This document shows, piece after piece, positions 32,452 through 41,842 of a stretch of DNA of 64,000 bases. Within the stretch, counting starts at the first letter, position 1; each line of letters opens with the position of its first letter. The stretch covers positions 7,360,079 through 7,424,078 of the forward strand of contig CM039126.1 in assembly GCA_022036555.1 (NCBI GenBank), given 5' to 3'. A program made the translations under genes and the position numbers. This DNA comes from Microstegium vimineum (lineage: Eukaryota > Streptophyta > Magnoliopsida > Poales > Poaceae). The notes under the pieces are model-generated. The model did no database searches and was not told the origin of the DNA. It worked only from the letters and a program-made list of their open reading frames with translations.

Positions 32452-34102
32452 TGAAGAATCATGGCCCTAGTTGGTTTCGGTGATTAACGACATTTATAGA
32501 TTATTATGGCTAACGTGTGTTTTGCAGAGGCTATGCGTAGCTTAGCCATAGTGATCAAGGAGAATGAGCTCTAAAGGTCATCACTTAGCCCCCAAGATGG
32601 ATATCGTTTCGATTCTTAAGGAGACATGATGAAGACCCTAGAATGATAGGCTAAGTGCCATAAGGAGATGAAGGGCACTTAGAATTAGATAGGGCTTCGT
32701 TTTTTACCTTTGACCGTACTATTAAGAGGGGTTGAGATTAGTAGCTTGACTTAGGAAAAGCTTCATGTTTAGGTGTGGTGCACACTTGACTTCCTTAGCT
32801 CTAAGCAAGCCTATGGTGACCGTAAGATAGCCTAGAACAACTTTCATATTCATCGCGACGAAAAACGGAGTTGTTAAAAGAGTTTTCTGGGCGTCGGACG
32901 CTCCTGGCAGGGGCGCCGGACGCTGTCCGTCGCGTCGGACAAAGGCGCCGGACGCTGGGTAGTTGAGTCCACAGCGTCCGTCGGCCTTCCAGAGAGGTTG
33001 TTTTCTAGCTAAGTTTTTCAGGGTGCGTCGGACGCTGTCCGTCGGCCAGGCGTCGGACGCTGCGAGAGCGTCCGTCGACCTTCCAGAGAGGGTGTTTTCA
33101 AACCCTAGCCAGAATTCAGCGTCGGACGCTGTGGCTGAGCGTCCGTCGCCCAGTGACGTAGCGTCCGTCGCTGGGAAAAGTGTGTCAGAACTAGCCGTTA
33201 GACAGAGGCGTCGGAGCGTCCGTCGCCTAGGCGTCGGAGCGTCCGTCGCCTAGGCGTCGGAGCGTAATTATGAATAGAAACTAGCCGTTGGGCATGCGAC
33301 GGAGCGTCCGTCACCTAGTCGACGGAGCGTCCGTCGCCTAGTCGACGGAGCGTCCGTCGCCAACTTAAAATGCCAGCCCGAGGCAGTTTTCAGAGGGTCT
33401 ATTTATAGCCCCTCCCACTTTTCTCCCACCTTGCCTTTGGTCATTTGAGTTGCTGAGTTTGTTGAGAAGGTTGGGAAGAGAGCAAGAGCCCTAGAGAGAG
33501 AGAGTGATTCGCGAATCCATCCATCCTCTCTCTAGTTCATCCAAGAGTTCAAGTGTGCATCCTCTAGTTGTGAAGCTTGAGTGAGTCAAGCGAAGATCGA
33601 GGCTTGTTACTCTTGGTGATCGACATCACCTAGACGGTCCGGTGGTGTTCGGAGGAAGGTGATCGCCGGAAGATTGTCGGCGGCCCTTCTCCATCGACGT
33701 TGTGATCGGTTGTGGGCGATTCACCGAGCCGGAGTGGCAAAGAATCAGCCCGTAGAGAGCACTCATCCCTTGCGTGGGATTGAGGGGGAGCTATACCTTG
33801 CGAGGTGCTCCAACGAGGATTAGGGGGAGTGTCGACTCCTCGATACCTCGGCAAAACATCGCCGTGTCAAGCATCTCTTTCCCTAGCTCTTTATTACCGC
33901 ATTACTTTCCGCACTTGTCTTTCATTTCATACTAGAATTGTGTAGGAAGTTTTCTCTTTCCCTTGCCTTGTTACCGCTTTCTAGCTAGGACACACAAGCG
34001 GTAGGCACTAGGGGGTTAATTGGCTCTTTATAGGTTTAATTCTTGTTTAGAAATTAAAAAGAGCCCAATTCACCCCCCCTCTTGGACATCTTGATCCTTT
34101 CA
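32452..34102 (+). repeat. 3' LTR of the SIRE-type element
   Basis: 1,651 bp, TG...CA, nearly identical to the 5' LTR. By eye I count roughly 15 to 20 substitutions plus a changed unit number in the GCGTCCGTCGC array (32891-33362) and small indels near the end. It is followed by the TSD GAAAC. Confidence 0.95.
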
Positions 34103-34107
34103 GAAAC

Positions 34108-34534
34108 TTAATTAAATGTATATAAAATTGATTTAGCGCAAATCATTCCAAATTTAAACAAATTATATATAAAAAAATTATGATATCAAATAGGTATACT
34201 ATCAAACAGGTATACTTAGTTGGCATCATAAATGTTATTATATTATCGTATAAATTCGGTCAAACTTGAGATGCTTTGACTTTTCAAGATTTTTAAAATG
34301 ACTTATAATTTGAGATAGAGGTTCTATAGTTTATAGAACATAGAGTATAATGGTTTTTTAAGGGAGTTTAGTGTTTATTTTCAAAGCTATATTCTAACGG
34401 AGGTGCTAGCGAACGAACGTTCTATGATAGAACGCCCGTCGCTAGCAGGGCCCGACCCATCATCCCGGGGCGTCGAGCCGCACCCCGCGCGCGCACACAC
34501 ACGCACGTGTATGCCCCGCCGCCCCACACATGCC
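34108..34534. other. Intergenic sequence with a Stowaway-like tail
   Basis: The part to about 34320 resembles the right half of a Stowaway element (GGTCAAACTTGAGATGCTTT, then ACTTATAATTTGAGATAGAG), apparently cut by the retrotransposon insertion; the matching left half was not found. From 34440 it is GC-rich with a (CA)n-like run near 34490-34508. Confidence 0.45.
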
Positions 34535-35980
34535 TGAAAGGATCAAGATGCCCAAGAGGGGGGGTGAATTTGGCTTATTTCAATTTCTAAAGCAAATATG
34601 AAATCCTATCAAATGCCAATCACCTCGTGCCTAACGATTAGTGTGTCTTAGACTATGAAAGCGGTAGCAAGGCAAGGAAAGCGAAAACACCCTACACAAT
34701 TCTAGTATGAATTGAAGAACAAATACGGAATGTAATGCGGTATAAAAAAGCTAGGGATAGTGAATTTGACACGACGACGTTTTGCCGAGGTATCGAGGAG
34801 TCGACACTCCCCCTAGTCCTCGTTGGAGCACCCGCGCAAGGGTATTGCTCCCCCTCTACCCGCGCAAGGGTAGAGTGCTCTCTATGGGCTGGCTCTTCGC
34901 CACTCCGGCTCGGTGAACCGCCCACAACCGATCATAAGTTGATGGAGAAGGGCCGCCGACAATCCTCCGGCGATCACCTTCCTCCCAAGCACCACCGAAC
35001 CGTCTAGGTGATGTCGATCACCAAGAGTAACAAGCTTTGATCTTCACTTGACTCACTCAAACTTCACAACTAGAGTGGATGCACACTTGAACTCTTGGAA
35101 GAACTAGAGGAGAGGATGGATGGATTCACGAATCACACTCTCTCTCTAGGGCTCTTGCTATCTTCCCAACCTTCTCAAAGCAATCAGCACAATGAAATGA
35201 GCAAAGGCAAGGTGAGAGAGAAGGGGTGGGGCTATTTATAGTCCACACACAAAACTGCCTCGGGCTAAACAATGCTCTGCGTTTAAGATGGCGATGGACG
35301 CTCCGTCGCTAGGCGACGGACGCTCCGTCGCTTGCCCCAATGGCTAGTTACTGTGTACGTCAGCAGGCGACGGACGCTCCGACGCTTTGCGACAGACGCT
35401 GCGCCTCAGCGTCCGGCGCAAACTAGCTGCTCTCGGGTTTCTGGGAAAATATTCCCGGACGCTCCTCAGCGTCCAACGCCCATGCGACAAACGCGTCTGT
35501 CGCGAAATGAGCGTTTGTGGAGCTCTCTGCTGGCTCGACGGACGCTGCGTCATGCTGACGCCAGCGTCTGGCGCGCCAGACAACGTCCGGGGCCTCTGGC
35601 CTTAGCGTCCGACGCCCAAAAACTGGCTCTCTCAACTTCGGTTTTCGTCGCGATGAATATGGAAGTTGTTTTAGGCTATCTTACAGTCACCATAGACTTG
35701 CTTAGAGCTAAGGATGTCAAGTGCACCACTCCTAAGTCATGAAGCTCTCCTAAGTTAAGCTACTAGTCTCAACCTCTCTTAATAGTACGGTCAAAGATCA
35801 AATAGAAGCCCTATCTACTTCTAAGTGTCATTCATCTCCTTATGACACTTAGTCTATCATTTTAGGGTCTTCATCATGTCTCTTTGAGATTCGAAACGAT
35901 ATCCATCTTCGGGGCTAAGTGATAATCATTGATGCTCATTCATGTTGATAATCATTGATGTCCATTCATGTTGATCACTC
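34535..35980 (-). mobile_element. Inverted, diverged LTR fragment of the SIRE-type family
   Basis: Read on the minus strand this matches the neighbouring LTRs from their 3' end (TGATCCTTTCA) inwards, including the TATA box near 35233, the motif array (about 35287-35610) and the block with CCATATTCATCGCGACGAAAA. It ends near 35980 at the LTR position TTGATCACT, so about 110 bp of the LTR 5' end is missing. Divergence is much greater than between the two LTRs of the full element. It is a truncated LTR from an older insertion. Confidence 0.85.
35921..35972. repeat. 26-bp tandem duplication
   Basis: Two copies of GATAATCATTGATG followed by YYCATTCATGTT, differing at two bases, within the end of the inverted LTR fragment. 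Confidence 0.85.
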
Positions 35981-36762
35981 GGCCCAGCGGGAGCCCGACG
36001 CGGGCGTTCCACGTGTCGAACATGAAGCATTACCGATATTCTAAGGGTGGACTTTTTTTTTCTTTGTAGCAACTTCAATGGTGGAGCTTGGTCTTTGGCG
36101 CCTTGGCAGGCTTGGGCCATAGAGCGTTGCCGAACTTGGGCAGTTGGCCGGCTTGGGCCATACAGGTGTTACTGGCCTGTCGCACACGTAGTAGCGCAGG
36201 AGATCCACTTTTTTGCTTTGCGATCACGCAGCCCACACACAATCCTACCGTCCGCATCTCAAACGGCACACAAGCAGAAGACACAAAGCCTACTCCATTC
36301 CATCCCCAGGCGGCACGAGACGCCAGGCCGACGTCGATGCCATCGCCGCAATCCGCATTGCCAAATCCCAATTCCAGTCCCGGCCGTCCTCCGCCCGCCG
36401 CGACACGCACAGGTCCGTCCGTCTGGCGATCCGTCCGGCTACTGACGCGTCGGCGCTGATGCCTCCCCAGTCAGTCCCCACCACTACCGGCGTGCCGAAT
36501 TTAACTGACTGCGCGCTTGCACATGTGCACCGATGGACCTTTGCGCGTCAGATGCTTCGCCATCAAGCAAAGGAATCGACGACGCCGCTTTTCCTTCCTT
36601 CCTCGCAGATCCACCAACCAAAGATCGCAACAGTCCCCTCCGTCAACCTAACGACTGGAGTGTGGAGCTGCGGGGGGACGGGGAGAGACTGACGGTCTGG
36701 GTCGTGGGACACAGTCACACACGGACAAACATTCTGAACCGAATCCGCGTGGTGGCGGGCGG
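35981..36762. other. GC-rich upstream region of the membrane-protein gene
   Basis: Probably promoter and 5' UTR of the gene at 36763. It contains a local direct echo of GGCTTGGGCCATA (36108 and 36150). Several overlapping open frames exist but none resembles a known protein. Confidence 0.45.
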
Positions 36763-37122
36763 ATGGAGTGGGACGACGAGTGGGTGGCCCCCGACAAGTT
36801 GCAGCACGCCGTGGCGTGCCTCCTCATCGCTCTGCTGGCCGCCGCACTCGCCGCCCGCAGCGCCCGCCCCGGCCTCCGCCGCCACGCCGCGGCCGTCGGC
36901 TCCGCGGCGTCGCTCGTGGCCGGCGCTGCCAAGGAGGCCGCGGACGAGGCCGGGCTCTTCGGCTCCGCCGGCGCCTCGCCCAAGGACGCCACCGCCGACC
37001 TCATGGGCGTCGCGGCCGCCGCGCTCGTACTCGCCCTGCTCCGCCGCCGCCGCGGCCGTCGCGACAGGAAGGCGCGCGAGGAGGGGGACGCCCGTGACGG
37101 CGCCGCCGTCTCCATGGTCTGA
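36763..37122 (+). CDS. Small plant membrane protein, YfiM/DUF2279-like
   Basis: A single-exon frame of 119 codons. The N-terminus has DEWVAPDKLQHAVAC followed by a strongly hydrophobic helix (about residues 13-31). A second part has VAGAAKEAADE and SAGASPKDATADLMGV, followed by another hydrophobic helix (about 80-95), and an Arg/Lys-rich tail follows. The PDKLQH ... AGAAKEAADE ... KDATADLMGV pattern matches what I remember of plant proteins related to the bacterial YfiM lipoprotein family, whose function is unknown. Two membrane segments with a basic, probably cytosolic or stromal, tail are predicted. The start is the first ATG of the conserved block. The gene is GC-rich like other grass single-exon genes. 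Family assignment is from memory. Confidence 0.75.
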   Translation: MEWDDEWVAPDKLQHAVACLLIALLAAALAARSARPGLRRHAAAVGSAASLVAGAAKEAADEAGLFGSAGASPKDATADLMGVAAAALVLALLRRRRGRRDRKAREEGDARDGAAVSMV

Positions 37123-37690
37123 GTGTGACGGCCAGGTCTGCGTCTGCGACGGCAACTGCTTCGATCTGATAAAGCTTTTGGCTACTGATCTAGGACTAGG
37201 AGTATCTCTTTAACGGCTCTGCCAAGATTGATGCAGCAGAATTTCATGCCTCTCTCTTATTGATTTGCTCGATCTGCTTTAGTGTACGTCTAAATCCTTA
37301 GAAATATCTTATGAGGAGCCACTCAATATTTTTGTCCATTGTGAGCAATGTTCAATACACGGACTCCGAAAAAAAAGGGGGCCACTAAACCAAACAGCGG
37401 TTCGAAAACAATGACTCCAAAATAAATAATTTAAGCCGATTTTTGGACAGATAATATATATATATATAATTTCTTTTTTTTTATCCGATAATATATATAA
37501 TTTCTAACTACATGCCAAACATATAAGAAAATATCAAAATGACCAAATAAATCTACAATACCATCATAAGTCTATAGATTAAAGCTCAAAACTAAGTTCA
37601 CAATAGAATCGATTAACAGCAAAGTTCAAGTGACTCGACCCTTTTTTTTTATCTTAGTTTCACTGAGAAAAGGAAGAAAGGAAATCCTTA
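37123..37690. other. 3' flank of the membrane-protein gene, AT-rich
   Basis: Likely holds the 3' UTR. Two short (TA)n runs lie near 37448-37468 and 37487-37499. No gene was seen. Confidence 0.55.
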
Positions 37691-37867
37691 GAGCATCTTG
37701 AACAGTTTGACAATTTTGATTTGGTAAATCATAGAATTTATCAACTCTAAAATACATATGTCAAAGGTAAAAAGATGCAAACTTCAACAGTTCCCATATT
37801 GACTTGGCAAAAAGGAAAATTGTGAACCCAAACTTTTTTTTTTCCGGTGTTTATTCTGTTGTTTTTT

Positions 37868-38269
37868 TCAGCATCTTGGTCGCGCGCGCGTCCGCGGCCT
37901 CGTCTTCTTCTGCCGTCGCCGCGAAAACGCGGCCTCGTCCTGGACGGCGGCTCGCCCGGGAGGAGACGGAACACGAGGGACTCGGACCGGAAGGTGCGGT
38001 CCAGCGGGTCGGCGGCCGCGGGCTCGCCGCGCGAAAGGGAGTCGAGGTCGGTCCCATCCGCGCGGCAGGAGGTCGAGCGCGGCGACGCGGAACGAGCAGC
38101 CGTCGAGCACCTCCACGCGGTCGCGGAGCTGGTGCTGCGACATGCGCATGTCCGCCTTGTACCCCGCTAGGCTCGTGTTCGATCCGCACGCTGCCGCTGC
38201 TGCCCTGGCGAGACGCGAGCCGAGGCAAAGGATGGCGAGGAGGAGGCGGAGGGCCGCGGCGGGCGCCAT
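37868..38269 (-). pseudogene. Captured fragment of a DM13/DOMON-type membrane protein gene
   Basis: The minus-strand ATG at 38269 opens a signal-peptide-like start (ALRLLLAILCLGSRLARAAA), then CGSNTSLAGYKADMRMSQHQ and LRDRVEVLDGCSFRVAALDL. This matches the N-terminal DM13 region of plant DOMON/cytochrome b561-like proteins (MVQHQLRG...DDCSFRVS pattern, from memory). After LDLLP a short deletion shifts the frame, and the continuation (RTFRSESLVFRLLPGEPP) is in a different frame. It lacks the remaining domains of the parent, so it cannot make the parent protein. It may still be transcribed. Confidence 0.68.
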
Positions 38270-38502
38270 GGCCGCTCGCGCGCCGTCGGCGTGGGCGCGC
38301 GTTCAGGGAAATAGAATGGCGAGGCGGGGCCGGGGCATGAGCGGGGACGATCACGCGGCGCGCAGGCGGCGGCGAGCTCGTCGGGGTCGGGGTCGGGGTG
38401 ATGGAGGACGGGGAGGGAAAGGAAGCGGCTCCTCCTACCGGCGGGTTCGATTTTGTTCCGTGCGCGGTTTTCTCTTGGCGTATGGAGGGCCGCGGGTGCC
38501 AT

Positions 38503-38611
38503 GGCCGGTGGCGTCGCACAGCGTGTCCTGCGCGCCGTGGAACCCGCAGCCGAAGAAGAAGGCCTTGTCGCCGGAGATGCGGAACGCCACCGCCTGCCCT
38601 CCTTGCGTGCC
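38503..38611 (-). pseudogene. Captured exon fragment of a pectinesterase gene
   Basis: On the minus strand the frame reads GGQAVAFRISGDKAFFFGCG followed by FHGAQDTLCDATG, which is the pectin methylesterase block containing the conserved GAQDTL motif with its catalytic-region Gln. The match stops at CDATG, a position typical of an exon end, and runs into unrelated sequence on both sides. Only about 36 residues of a protein of more than 300 remain, so it is a non-functional fragment. It lies upstream of and in the same direction as the DM13 fragment. Confidence 0.75.
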
Positions 38612-39202
38612 AAACAAATGGTGCCGGAGTTGTGTTCTGGCAGAGACGACCGACATCGGAAAGGTGGAAGTGCGTCAGCTTGATAGATGCTTTGCATCGA
38701 CCAACCGAAATCAATCGACCAGGAAAAATGGCATTGCTAGCTCGTCCATCGCGAGGGGAGAGAGAAGTCGCGAAAGAATGGGTCGCGAGTTTAGCGGGCG
38801 CAAATATGCGCGCGATGGAGCTCTCGGGGTGACTTTGGTAAAAATACCAAACCTAAATACGGACACCACAATTTTCAGTTTTTTTCCAAAATTAAATATG
38901 TCAAACTCAATTGTTAAACTGTTGGAGGTGCTCTCTTCCTCTCGTCAGTGAACCGCGCCACAGGCTACAGCTCTGCGGGCCCTGGGCCTGTGGAAACGAA
39001 CCTGATCCGAGTTAGGTTCGGCGGCCCATGTAAGAGATGGCACAAGCCACAAGTTCTAGCCCGACTATCAGCAAAGCTGGGCCTCTCCCCGATCTCCCTG
39101 GTGCCTCGGCCCACATGGCCATTGCCGTCGCGGCTCGCTAGCCTCTCTGTCCTCGTTGAGTCCAGTGAACTAGACACGGTGCAGACCAATCCCACCCGCA
39201 CC

Positions 39203-40402
39203 ATGGCGCTGCTCGCCGCCACCGCCGCCGCGGCGCGCCGCCTCGCCCTCGCCCGCGCCTGCCACCACCACAACCTCCTCCTCCTCCACACCCGCCTTCT
39301 CACCACCACTTCCTCCACACACCCTCTCCCTCCAGACCCAGATCCTACCACCCCCGCGCCGTCCCCCGTCCGCACACCCCCGGACGAGCAGTTCGCGGCG
39401 TGGGTCACGCGGCTGCGCCCGGGCTTTACCGCGTCCGATCTCGCCGCGGCGATCACCGCCGAGGAGGACCCTGACCTCGCACTCGCGCTCTTCCGCTGGG
39501 CCGCGCTGCGCCCGGGGTTCCGACACGCGCCCGAATCCTACCTCGCCGTGCTCACCGCGGCCTCGTCCGGCCGCCGCCCCGCCGCAGCCGAGGCCCTCGT
39601 CCACGACATCTTCGCGGGGGCCTGCGCGCCCGACCTCCGGCTCTTCAACGCCTGCCTCCGCTTCTGCTGCGCGCGCCGCAGCCTGTTCCCGCTCGCCTTC
39701 GACATGTTCAACAAAATGCGTGCCATGCCCGCCGCCGCAGGATGCCGCCCGGACGTCGAGACCTACACGCTCCTCTTCACGGCTGTCGTCCGCCGCGTGC
39801 GCCGCCCACCGGCGTCGATGGTCTATCTCCATGCCATCCGGTCCCTCTCCCGCCAGATGAAGGCCTCCGGCGTAGTTCCGGACACCTTCCTGCTCAACCT
39901 CATCATCAAGGCCTACGCACGGTGTGTGGAGATAGACGAGGCGCTCAAGGTGTTCCGTGAAATGCCTCTGTATGGCTGTGAGCCCAACGAGTTCACCTAT
40001 GGCTATATTGTCAAGGCCATGTTTCAGAAGGGCAGGTCGGACAAGGGGATGGAGTATTTTGCAGAGATGAGGGAGAAGGGATTTGTGCCGTCTGGAGGCG
40101 TCTACATGATCGCCGTGTCGGCGTTGGCATTGGAATGGAGGTTTGAGGAATCAAGGCGGGTGCTGGTGGATATGTTGGATTGCGGGAGGAAGCCAGATAT
40201 GATCACCTACAGGACGCTGCTGGAGGAGCTGTGTCGGGCTGGACGAACAGAGGATGCATTTGAGGCGCTGGAGGAGCTGAAAGGGAGGAAGCGAGAGCCA
40301 CTGGACCAGAGGATGTACTCAGAATTGCTCGATGGGCTACACTGGATTTCCCAGCCTCAGCAAAACAGCCAACCTGTTCTTGACAAGGGTTCTGATGATT
40401 AA
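39203..40402 (+). CDS. P-class pentatricopeptide repeat (PPR) protein, organelle-targeted
   Basis: A single-exon frame of 399 codons. The frame is open further upstream to 38948, but the ATG at 39203 is preferred because it gives an Ala/Arg/Leu-rich N-terminus typical of a mitochondrial or plastid transit peptide (ALLAATAAAARRLALARACH). PPR units of about 35 residues follow from about residue 150: DTFLLNLIIKAYARCVEIDE, EPNEFTYGYIVKAMFQKGRS, VPSGGVYMIAVSALALEWRF and KPDMITYRTLLEELCRAGRT. There is no E/DYW tail, so it is P-class and probably acts in organelle RNA binding or stability. The layout recalls the Arabidopsis At3g25210 type, from memory. It is intact. A copia element sits 188 bp beyond its stop, possibly in the 3' UTR. 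Confidence 0.9.
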   Translation: MALLAATAAAARRLALARACHHHNLLLLHTRLLTTTSSTHPLPPDPDPTTPAPSPVRTPPDEQFAAWVTRLRPGFTASDLAAAITAEEDPDLALALFRWAALRPGFRHAPESYLAVLTAASSGRRPAAAEALVHDIFAGACAPDLRLFNACLRFCCARRSLFPLAFDMFNKMRAMPAAAGCRPDVETYTLLFTAVVRRVRRPPASMVYLHAIRSLSRQMKASGVVPDTFLLNLIIKAYARCVEIDEALKVFREMPLYGCEPNEFTYGYIVKAMFQKGRSDKGMEYFAEMREKGFVPSGGVYMIAVSALALEWRFEESRRVLVDMLDCGRKPDMITYRTLLEELCRAGRTEDAFEALEELKGRKREPLDQRMYSELLDGLHWISQPQQNSQPVLDKGSDD

Positions 40403-40590
40403 AAATGTTCAGCATATTGCCTTGTATTATTGTGGCACTCATGGTCATCCAAAATCAAATGCATGGGTGGTTTTAGTTGAGAAGACTGGCTAGATCTGCT
40501 TGAAAATTCACAATGAATTGATGCACAGGAGTCATGCAACTCGCATAAACGCAACGCTAGCATGATTGATGCATGGACCAAGGTAGAGAA

Positions 40591-40765
40591 TGTTGAAGAC
40601 ATAGTCTAGCACGTAGCACGTCCTGCATAGTTACGGTGACCACGATCACCACGTTCAGTTGGTTACGGCGCCCTGCGCGGTCAGCCGTCTCCACTTCCTG
40701 TAAACTCGTATATGAGCTGCACTAGCCAATGAATCATTCCTGTTGGCTCATTATTCCTTTCTACA
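40591..40765 (+). repeat. 5' LTR of the Ale-like copia element
   Basis: 175 bp from TGTTGAAGACATAG to CTTTCTACA. It is identical to the 3' LTR except T versus G in GTATATGAGC / GTATAGGAGC. Confidence 0.95.
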
Positions 40766-40864
40766 TGGTATCAGCAGTTTAGGTTCCCTTTCCTCCCTCC
40801 TTCCGCCGCCTCTGTCGCCGGCGATCTCCATTCTTCCGCTGCTCCCTCACACCTCTGCGTTGCC

Positions 40865-41815
40865 ATGGATGACCACATTAACCCTCTATTCTCCGGCGAT
40901 GTCGAGGACGATGCCTCTTCCTCCTCTTCCGTCGATGGTCGATGGCGCCTCTTTCACTGAAACCGTTGCGCCGCCTCCACCCTCCACTGTTCTTCAGACC
41001 GTGAACATTCGCCACCATGTTCCGGTCGAACTCGATCTTCAGGAGTCCAACTACGCTGAATGGCGGTGCTTCTTCGACGCCGTCATCGGCAAGTTCGGTC
41101 TCACTGCTCATCTCACCGATGCCCCCACCAGCGCCAACCGCCGTGACCTGATTGGGTCATGGTTGATCAGTGCATCATCGGGTGGCTCTACAACTCGATC
41201 TCCAAGGACGTCCGTGCGATCGTGCACGCCCCGAAGTCGTGGGCGTATCACATCTGGCACGCAATCCATGATTAGTTCCACGACAACGAGCTCCATCATG
41301 CTGTCTACCTTGAGGCGGAATTTCGATCCCTTGTTCAGGATGACATGGACATCACAACCTACACCGGCAAACTCAAGCGCCTCGCCGACGCACTCCGCGA
41401 CGTCGGCCAACCAGTTCAAAAAACCTCTCAGGTGCTCAACATGCTTCGCGGTCTCTCCTCCAAGTATCGTCACGCTGTGCCGGTGATCACAGGCAAACAA
41501 CCTCCCCATACCTTCCTATCTGCGCGCTCCTATCTGTTGCTGGAGGAAAAATACGATACTGAGCACGAGAAGACCTCAGTGACCCACGCTCTGATGGCCT
41601 CCGGTGGATCCGGATCTGGCGGTTCCAGCAGCGGTGGTGGCTCCACCAATGCTTCTCGCTCCACTGCACCGGCCGCAGGTGATTCCAATCCCAATTCGCG
41701 ACCTCCGTCTCATGGCTCCGGTGCTCCACCCCGCTATGACAACAATCGTGGCGGCAAGAAGCGTGGTCGCGGCCGCGGCGGGAACAACGCCACTAGCCCC
41801 CGTCCCCCGGTCTAG
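40865..41815 (+). pseudogene. gag of the Ale-like copia element, multiply broken
   Basis: The ATG at 40865 opens the gag, but the frame shifts between 40865 and about 40990, carries NYAEWRCFFDAVIGKFGL in the shifted frame, and shifts back near 41155. In the restored frame a TAG at 41273-41275 follows AIHD, where Gln is usual. The protein continues through LEAEFRSLVQDDMDI and NMLRGLSSKY and ends in a Ser/Gly-rich then Arg/Gly-rich tail at a TAG at 41813. No zinc knuckle is visible. Confidence 0.85.
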
Positions 41816-41842
41816 ACAGTCGGGCTCAACCCGTGGACAGGC

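Larger units (their letters stand above)
20270..34102 (+). mobile_element. SIRE-type Ty1/copia LTR retrotransposon, 13.8 kb, TSD GAAAC
   Basis: Complete structure: TSD GAAAC (20265-20269 and 34103-34107), 5' LTR, primer-binding site, gag, protease, integrase, RT and RNase H in copia order, an extra ORF module of about 4.8 kb, polypurine tract and 3' LTR. The size, the two-knuckle gag and the long extra ORF after pol fit the SIRE/Maximus lineage. The LTRs are about 99% alike by eye outside one repeat-array difference, so the insertion is recent. Gag and the extra ORF carry stops and frameshifts, so this copy is probably not autonomous. Confidence 0.95.
37691..38933. mobile_element. Pack-MULE-like element carrying two host gene fragments
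   Basis: The left end reads GAGCATCTTGAACAGTTTGA and the right end, on the other strand, GAGCACCTCCAACAGTTTAA; about 25 bp of inverted similarity continues into AT-rich subterminal DNA. GAGCATCTCCAACAG-type ends are typical of grass Mutator-like elements. The 1.24-kb element is GC-rich inside, holds no transposase and contains minus-strand fragments of two unrelated genes. I could not find a matching 9-bp target duplication, so the exact ends are tentative. Confidence 0.62.

Noticed and set aside
36213..36692. 159-codon frame upstream of the membrane-protein gene
   Set aside because: No recognisable domain and overlaps other frames; more likely promoter and 5' UTR.
40743..41486. 247-codon frame as the true gag start
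   Set aside because: It begins inside the LTR and only its middle (about 41000-41150) matches gag; the ends are out-of-frame readings caused by two compensating frameshifts.
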